12,650 bases of DNA from Minisyncoccota bacterium. Lineage in GTDB: Bacteria; Patescibacteriota; Minisyncoccia; UBA6257; HR35. The notes below the pieces were generated by a model. It was not told where the DNA came from. It saw only the letters and a program-made list of their open reading frames with translations, and did not search any database. This document shows positions 5,609-10,176 of this stretch, piece by piece; within the stretch, counting starts at the first letter, position 1, and every line of letters starts with the position of its first letter. The position numbers and the translations under genes were made by a program. The stretch is taken from positions 1 through 12,650 of the forward strand of contig JAPYWP010000009.1 of NCBI GenBank assembly GCA_028276315.1. Direction: 5' to 3'.

Positions 5609-5798
5609 ATCCGCTTTCATCCGAGTACAACAGATTAATTCGGATTCGAAGCTGATAACAACGGATAACCACGGATAAATTCGGATTATAAACGGATTAA
5701 ATGCGGATAACTACGGATAAATGCGGATTTAAAACAGATTAAATTCGGATATATTTTATCCGAATGAATCCGTTTCAAAATCCGTATAGATCCGTGGT
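5609..5798. repeat. CGGAT/ATCCG repeat cluster left of the island
   Basis: The cluster starts with ATCCGCTTTCATCCGAG, then several CGGATT/ACGGATAA words in one orientation. It ends in a strongly palindromic part (5710-5798) whose 42-bp arms begin ACTACGGATAAATG and end ATAGATCCGTGGT around ATTTT. The palindromic part closely resembles the element before dnaB. It ends 19 bp before the terminator of the minus-strand island. Confidence 0.85.
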
Positions 5799-5817
5799 AG
5801 CGTTAATTCTTGGCAAT

Positions 5818-5846
5818 AAAAAAAAGGCGAGAGAAAATCTCTCGCC
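5818..5846 (-). terminator. Intrinsic terminator of the gene at 5856-6209
   Basis: Read on the minus strand, GGCGAGAGA pairs perfectly with TCTCTCGCC (9 bp, 3-nt loop), followed by eight T residues (5825-5818). This is a textbook rho-independent terminator 9 bp after the stop codon. Host genes in the window show nothing like it. Confidence 0.92.
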
Positions 5847-5855
5847 CGAGAAAAA

Positions 5856-6209
5856 TTAGTTTAGGTAGAGTTTTGCTAATCTCAAATTCACTAATTTTTC
5901 AATTTTTTTGATAACAATGTTGAACAACTTTTCGTTTATTTTAAATATAATTTCAAGATCATTAAATTCTATCAATTTGTCATCTTTTAAAAAATGATTA
6001 AGTTTTTTACTTTCTTCATCGAAACATTTCATTATCATGTTTATCTTGTATAGATAATGTGAAATTTTTTCTATTTCTCTTTTCGAAATCTTATTATAAT
6101 CATCCCTATCTAAGTCTATACTATCTAACATTTTTTGGAAACTTATACTGATGTTTTTACTATAAATTAAAACTTCAGATAAATTAAAATAAATTCTTAT
6201 CCTCATCAT
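5856..6209 (-). CDS. Hypothetical helical protein, island gene
   Basis: The 117-residue protein is not recognised. It looks mostly helical and charged (KISKREIEKISHYLYKINMI, then ESKKLNHFLKDDKL, then a C-terminal VIKKIEKLVNLRLAKL), with a beta-like start MMRIRIYFNLSEVLIYSKN. There is no signal peptide, membrane helix or cysteine pair; it has one Cys. The first of two tandem ATGs is chosen because a GGAGG Shine-Dalgarno lies 8 bp before it. It is followed by its own intrinsic terminator and preceded by the terminator of the type IX-tagged gene, so it is transcribed alone. A minus-strand TATAAT at 6267-6262 is a possible -10. Its good ribosome-binding site and terminator set it, with the next gene, apart from the rest of the window. 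Confidence 0.7.
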   Translation of the reverse strand: MMRIRIYFNLSEVLIYSKNISISFQKMLDSIDLDRDDYNKISKREIEKISHYLYKINMIMKCFDEESKKLNHFLKDDKLIEFNDLEIIFKINEKLFNIVIKKIEKLVNLRLAKLYLN

Positions 6210-6217
6210 GATATTTT

Positions 6218-6222
6218 CCTCC
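6218..6222 (-). promoter_or_regulatory. Strong Shine-Dalgarno (GGAGG) of the gene at 5856-6209
   Basis: AAAAGGAGG stands on the minus strand 8 bp before the first ATG (6209). It decides the start between the two tandem ATG codons and is one of only two clear Shine-Dalgarno sites in the window. Confidence 0.85.
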
Positions 6223-6335
6223 TTTTAATTTTAATTTTTTATTTTCTATCTTTATTAATAAATTATAAATTGGTAATTTTCCACAGAAACTATTTTTATA
6301 CACATTCACATTTTAGTTGATTTATGTATATCACG

Positions 6336-6363
6336 AAAAAAGGGAGGCCAATTACAGCCTCCC
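6336..6363 (-). terminator. Intrinsic terminator of the type IX-tagged gene
   Basis: On the minus strand GGGAGGC pairs with GCCTCCC across an 8-nt loop and is followed by TTTTTT. It lies about 25 bp beyond the stop codon of the gene at 6389-7702 and separates it from the next minus-strand gene. Confidence 0.9.
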
Positions 6364-6388
6364 CAAATCTATGATGAAATGTGCTTAT

Positions 6389-7702
6389 TTATTTTATTAA
6401 AAGCATTTTATTTGTCTTTGTGAATTTTGGCGTTCTCAATGTATAGAAATAGACACCGCTTGGTAAGTTCGTTGCATCGAAGTTAACTTTATATTTCCCA
6501 GGTTCAAGCTCTTTGTCAATCAAAGTTTCAACTTCACGACCGAGGATGTCATAAACAACAAGTTTTACATTCGCTCTTTCAGGTATATCAAATTCAATTG
6601 TTGTGGTTGGATTGAATGGATTTGGGTAGTTTTGATAGAGGTTAAATCGCGGAAGATTATTATTAGGTTCGGATGTTAAAGGAGGTAGAGTTATCATAAA
6701 TATTCTATTGATGAAACTGCTATTGCCTGTTTGCCAGTCTACAATGTTTTCTATTATATTAAAGACTATAAATTTATCAGAAGGAGGAGAAATTAAATCA
6801 ATCACGAAAGCGGTTGGACTTTTGGTATACGTGTATATTTTAAGTAAAACTTTTTTATCTTCTGTGATTACTTCAGCAGTCAAATTACCAGTATCAGTAA
6901 TTCCCCAATAATTAAAATTTTCAATACTTCCTAATGGCCAACATATATTTCTTAGTGTATCCAATATTAAAAAATTAATATCACTATTACTTTCGTTTAT
7001 AATGAATCGGACATCTTTATAATTAGAAAGCGGGTAAGGATCTATTACCCAATGTCCAGCAAAGTTTTTCATTGCAGGTGCTCCAATTTCAAATTTGAAA
7101 GATTTTATATTATAACTATTAACATTAATTGCAACAATAACGCTTCCTTCAACGAAAAACCAAGACGTTAATCTAAAAATACTCCAGTTATTCAAGAAAC
7201 CTAACCATCCTGCTTGCCAGTGTGGTGCTTCTATATAGCCAATAATTGAATCATCATGCATTGTATAATTTTCATCCCAGTGAAATTTTTTGAATAACCA
7301 TCCATTTTCACTTTTCCTTAAGACTATTCTATTAATCGGATCAAAACGTAAAGTATTTATTCCTCGATAGGTTGTGTCTAAAGAAATCTTTATTTCATTA
7401 CCAACTATCGTATACTTTGCTAATCCTAACAAATCTCCACCTCTTTCAACTATAGATGTTAAAGTATCTATAAAATAGTCTCTAAAGTAGCTACTTTCAC
7501 CAAATCCTTTCCCTTTTAAAAGTTTTTTATCTGGGGTTATTGCAAATACGCTATCTAAGTGGAATATCCAAATTTTTGAAAATGGATCAAGTGTAGGAGT
7601 TGCAAAATATTTGGCGTGTTTTTCAAAAATTTTAACAACTGCCCCTTGGGGGTAAGAAAGATTAAAAAATAAAATTAACAATAAAAAAAATTTATACTTC
7701 AT
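6389..7702 (-). CDS. Secreted protein with type IX secretion C-terminal sorting domain
   Basis: The 437-residue protein has an N-terminal signal peptide (MKYKFFLLLILFFNLSYPQG, cleavage near residue 18-22) and a central region of about 330 residues that I do not recognise. It ends with a type IX secretion sorting domain (354-437). That domain starts NLYQNYPNPFNPTTTIEF and continues with VKLVVYDILGREVETL, GKYKVNFDATNLPSGVYFY and NKMLLIK, the typical Por-secretion tail of Bacteroidota, Ignavibacteria and relatives. In such hosts the tail directs export across the outer membrane and is removed. I chose the ATG at 7702 because AAAGGAGG lies 8 bp before it; the in-frame GTG at 7711 is inside that site. 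No type IX machinery is visible here, and CPR bacteria lack an outer membrane, so the gene looks foreign. Confidence 0.9.
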   Translation of the reverse strand: MKYKFFLLLILFFNLSYPQGAVVKIFEKHAKYFATPTLDPFSKIWIFHLDSVFAITPDKKLLKGKGFGESSYFRDYFIDTLTSIVERGGDLLGLAKYTIVGNEIKISLDTTYRGINTLRFDPINRIVLRKSENGWLFKKFHWDENYTMHDDSIIGYIEAPHWQAGWLGFLNNWSIFRLTSWFFVEGSVIVAINVNSYNIKSFKFEIGAPAMKNFAGHWVIDPYPLSNYKDVRFIINESNSDINFLILDTLRNICWPLGSIENFNYWGITDTGNLTAEVITEDKKVLLKIYTYTKSPTAFVIDLISPPSDKFIVFNIIENIVDWQTGNSSFINRIFMITLPPLTSEPNNNLPRFNLYQNYPNPFNPTTTIEFDIPERANVKLVVYDILGREVETLIDKELEPGKYKVNFDATNLPSGVYFYTLRTPKFTKTNKMLLIK

Positions 7703-7710
7703 AACTTTCA

Positions 7711-7718
7711 CCTCCTTT
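7711..7718 (-). promoter_or_regulatory. Strong Shine-Dalgarno (AAAGGAGG) of the type IX-tagged gene
   Basis: AAAGGAGG on the minus strand ends 8 bp before the ATG at 7702. It fixes that ATG as the start and excludes the upstream GTG, which overlaps the site. Confidence 0.88.
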
Positions 7719-7758
7719 AAATTTTTATCTGTTTTTAGTTTTTATTTTCAATTATCAT

Positions 7759-7787
7759 ATTTTATCACAACATTTTATTTTTGTCAA
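7759..7787 (-). promoter_or_regulatory. Consensus sigma70-type promoter of the type IX-tagged gene
   Basis: A perfect TTGACA (7787-7782) is followed after exactly 17 bp by TAAAAT (7764-7759), with TG one base upstream of the -10. Transcription would start near 7752 and leave a leader of about 50 nt that holds the Shine-Dalgarno. It is the best promoter in the window and lies just inside the flanking repeat. Confidence 0.8.
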
Positions 7788-7793
7788 TAGTAA

Positions 7794-7825
7794 AAGCGCG
7801 AACCTATACGAACTTGAAACTAACA
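7794..7825. repeat. Single copy of the GCGAACCAATAC-type repeat
   Basis: AGCGCGAACCTATACG followed by AACTTGAAACTAAC matches one unit of the tandem array at 815-949. As there, it directly adjoins a CGGAT/ATCCG cluster on its right side, in the same relative order. Confidence 0.65.
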
Positions 7826-7826
7826 C

Positions 7827-8006
7827 CCGCGGATAAATGCGGATTCGAAACGGATAACAACGGATTAATTCGGATTAGGAACGGATTAAATGCAGATATT
7901 TAATTATTTAATCCGAATGAATCCGTTCCAATATCCGCATAGATCTGTGGTGGCATAAATCCGTTCTAAATCCGCATATATCCGTTGTGGCATATATCCT
8001 CCGCGG
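7827..8006. repeat. CGGAT/ATCCG palindromic cluster right of the island
   Basis: This 180-bp element begins and ends with CCGCGG. The left half holds CGGATAAATGCGGATTCG-type words, the right half their reverse complements (AATCCGAATGAATCCG, then ATCCGCATAGATCTGTGG), around an ATTTAATTATTTAAT centre. It ends 2 bp before the -35 of the next gene. Confidence 0.87.
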
Positions 8007-8008
8007 TA

Positions 8009-8036
8009 TTGACTTTTTTTACAATAATAATAAAAT
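8009..8036 (+). promoter_or_regulatory. Promoter of the large anchored protein gene
   Basis: TTGACT (8009-8014) and TAAAAT (8031-8036) are 16 bp apart. Transcription would start near 8043, only a few bases before the ATG at 8047, so the message would be almost leaderless. The -35 begins right after the palindromic repeat. Confidence 0.6.
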
Positions 8037-8046
8037 ATTTATAAAG

Positions 8047-10155
8047 ATGAAAAAAATTTTTTTGTTAATTTCTTTAATTATTGTTTTGGTTATTTTATTT
8101 ATTTATGGGTCTCCAAAGATTTTAAGTTCAAAAGATCCTCTTAAAATTTGGGAAAGTGAGGGGGCTAATTTGAGGGTTTTTAATAATTCTTGGGATAAGA
8201 TAAAAGTTTTAGATGGTAGGGTGGAGAATTTTAAAGTTTATCCTGGTGATATTCAAAAGTATTGGGTAAGAATTGAAAGCGAAAAACCAATTCAAAAAGT
8301 TTTAGCTACTGTAAAAACAGATAAACTTGAAAGAGATTTTGAGACAAAAAAATTAAAAGAAGAAATTAAAGACGGAAAATATATTTCTTTATTTTATTTT
8401 GAGTGGAAGGTTGATGATGTGACAAAAGATAAAGACTATAGTACTAAATTTGAAATTTCAGATTCTGAAAATAATTCTATTAAGTGGATAGTTGGTTGGT
8501 TTGATGGACCTGGGGGGGAGTTTGGGGGAAATTGCATATTAAATTTGGGGACAAATTCTTATCAAGGAGATAATATTTATAAAATTGTTTATTCTTCTAC
8601 AGCTACTCCTAGTTTTAATCTTATCGATGTAAGAGATGTTTGTATGTTTAATTCTATTTGGGGAATGGTAAATTATGCTACTTTAACTTTTACGGGTGGT
8701 ACATATCTAGATCCTAAATTTTACCAACTAAATGGGGGGTCAAAATTAATTGTTCCACCCGGTAGTTCAATTCAGATTCAAAATTATGTTACCATTACTA
8801 TTGCAACTGGTTCAGAAATAAAATTGAAAACCACGCCAGCTTTAATTGATAGCGATAGAGATGGATACTGGAGTGGAATATCTACAAGTGGAAGTCAAAT
8901 AGGCCCTAATAGTAATTTCAAAATAGATTGCAATGATTATAATTTTAACGAGAGAATAATTTGGGATACCTGCACAGATAGTGATAATGATGGTTATTGT
9001 GTGCCTAATTCTACAACCACTACTTGTCTTCATGATAGTACCACTACAGCAAGAGAGCAAGCAGCTTCAATGGGAAAAAATTTAATTAGTAATAGCCAAG
9101 ATATTGGATATGAAGCTATTATTTATGGAGATCCTTATTCGGTTACACAAACATCAACTTCGTATTATCAAGAAAATACAAGGTATACTGAAGACAATAA
9201 ATCAAAAAATATTTTTGAATCTATTTTAGATATGTTATCCTCTTTAATAAAAGGAATAATTTCTCAAATTAAAATAAAAGAAGCTTATGCAAGACCACCC
9301 TGTGAAATAGCTTATAATGATTGCGTATGGAATCCACCACCACCCTTGCCACCAGGTGCAGTATCATGGAATATTTCTCCGGACGACGGTAAAGCAAGTG
9401 CTTATCTTTCTTCATCAGCTACAACTACTAAATATTTAATTATTCCAATTAGATTTTCATTACCTACTACCACAATTTCTGGTAATAATATATATTATGG
9501 TTTAGATATAATAGGTGCGCCAAACTCTACGAATGTTGAAATAAGAATTGGATATAAAGAAATTGATGGAAGTTGGAGTGTTTCTACAAGTTCTAAATCT
9601 TATACGATTAGTGGAGCTACTACTATTAGTGATAGCTTTACCCCAGGATTTTTAATAACTTCATCTGATTTAAATTCTGGAAGAATAGCTTTATTTGTTA
9701 AGGCTTCTAATACTACATCTTCTGGTTATATAACAATTCTTATAGACGGTAGTTCTTTTTCTGTTTTTTATAGTTTAAGTGGTTATAAAGGTTCTAATGA
9801 TTGTTATGATGGAAATCCTGAAGCAAGACCTGGCCAAACAAAATATTTTGGAGTTCATAGAGGTAATGGAAGTTTTGATTATGACTGTGATGGTCGTGAA
9901 ACTCAACTTGAATGGGATCAATGTTCAAGTGCTGCAATTTCTCATAATCATAACTCTATTTTTGGTTTCCTAAAAAAACTTTTTAATAACTTAATAAAAA
10001 CAATATTTGCTAGACCACCAGGTAGTGGATATTATGTATGCTGGGTAACTTCTATTCCGGGATGTGGACAGCCAGGTAATAAATGTTATAGTAGTTCATC
10101 AGATATACCAAGTTGTATTGGTCAACAATGGCAAGATGTGCAACTCTGTCGCTAA
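8047..10155 (+). CDS. Large anchored extracellular protein with Ca/metal-binding motifs
   Basis: I start this 702-residue protein at the ATG at 8047; the frame is open upstream but lies in the repeat, and a promoter points to 8047. It has one N-terminal membrane helix (KKIFLLISLIIVLVILFIYG, 2-21) and an outside part rich in Ser, Thr and Asn. Aspartate loops of thrombospondin type 3/EF-hand style occur at 268-274 (DSDRDGY) and 311-317 (DSDNDGY). Around 585-616 the pattern DCYDGNPEARPG...DYDCDG matches the MopE-type putative metal-binding motif; DCNDYNF at 294-300 may be a weaker copy. Two amphipathic helices (389-413 and 637-654) each end in ARPP followed by cysteine-containing stretches. The C-terminus has five Cys in the last 40 residues, so disulfides are likely. 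Surface or envelope role is inference; specific function unknown. Confidence 0.8.
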   Translation: MKKIFLLISLIIVLVILFIYGSPKILSSKDPLKIWESEGANLRVFNNSWDKIKVLDGRVENFKVYPGDIQKYWVRIESEKPIQKVLATVKTDKLERDFETKKLKEEIKDGKYISLFYFEWKVDDVTKDKDYSTKFEISDSENNSIKWIVGWFDGPGGEFGGNCILNLGTNSYQGDNIYKIVYSSTATPSFNLIDVRDVCMFNSIWGMVNYATLTFTGGTYLDPKFYQLNGGSKLIVPPGSSIQIQNYVTITIATGSEIKLKTTPALIDSDRDGYWSGISTSGSQIGPNSNFKIDCNDYNFNERIIWDTCTDSDNDGYCVPNSTTTTCLHDSTTTAREQAASMGKNLISNSQDIGYEAIIYGDPYSVTQTSTSYYQENTRYTEDNKSKNIFESILDMLSSLIKGIISQIKIKEAYARPPCEIAYNDCVWNPPPPLPPGAVSWNISPDDGKASAYLSSSATTTKYLIIPIRFSLPTTTISGNNIYYGLDIIGAPNSTNVEIRIGYKEIDGSWSVSTSSKSYTISGATTISDSFTPGFLITSSDLNSGRIALFVKASNTTSSGYITILIDGSSFSVFYSLSGYKGSNDCYDGNPEARPGQTKYFGVHRGNGSFDYDCDGRETQLEWDQCSSAAISHNHNSIFGFLKKLFNNLIKTIFARPPGSGYYVCWVTSIPGCGQPGNKCYSSSSDIPSCIGQQWQDVQLCR

Positions 10156-10163
10156 AAATCCTT

Positions 10164-10169
10164 TATAAT
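10164..10169 (+). promoter_or_regulatory. Possible -10 box of ileS
   Basis: TATAAT lies 7 bp before the ileS ATG and 8 bp after the previous stop, so transcription would begin at the start codon. There is no clear -35 and no Shine-Dalgarno in the 21-bp gap. The same arrangement at the antitoxin gene supports it; chance in AT-rich DNA is possible. Confidence 0.35.
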
Positions 10170-10176
10170 ATATTTT

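Larger units (their letters stand above)
5818..7787 (-). other. Foreign-looking two-gene island between two repeat clusters
   Basis: From the terminator at 5818 to the -35 at 7787 the minus strand carries two self-contained transcription units. Both have strong Shine-Dalgarno sites and GC-rich terminators, and one product has a type IX sorting tail. The other genes in the window lack all three traits. CGGAT/ATCCG repeat clusters end 19 bp to the left and begin 7-40 bp to the right. No transposase, integrase or clear target-site duplication is seen, so the mechanism of entry is unknown. Confidence 0.6.

Noticed and set aside
6708..6911. Plus-strand open frame of 67 codons
   Set aside because: It is the opposite strand of the type IX-tagged gene, with no recognisable protein and no start signals.
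1452..8006. CRISPR array made of the CGGAT/ATCCG repeats
   Set aside because: The repeat words vary in sequence and spacing, occur in both orientations within one cluster, and there are no unique spacers of constant length and no cas genes.
7987..8046. Earlier ATG for the 702-residue protein
   Set aside because: The extra 20 residues are read from the palindromic repeat and would put the promoter (8009-8036) inside the gene. The ATG at 8047 begins a typical basic and hydrophobic anchor.
8842..9060. Minus-strand open frame of 72 codons
   Set aside because: It lies antisense within the large anchored protein gene, and its biased composition reflects the Asp/Thr-rich coding strand.
9779..9973. 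Plus-strand open frame of 64 codons
   Set aside because: It is a shifted frame inside the metal-binding region of the large protein and has low-complexity Met/Ile/Val composition.
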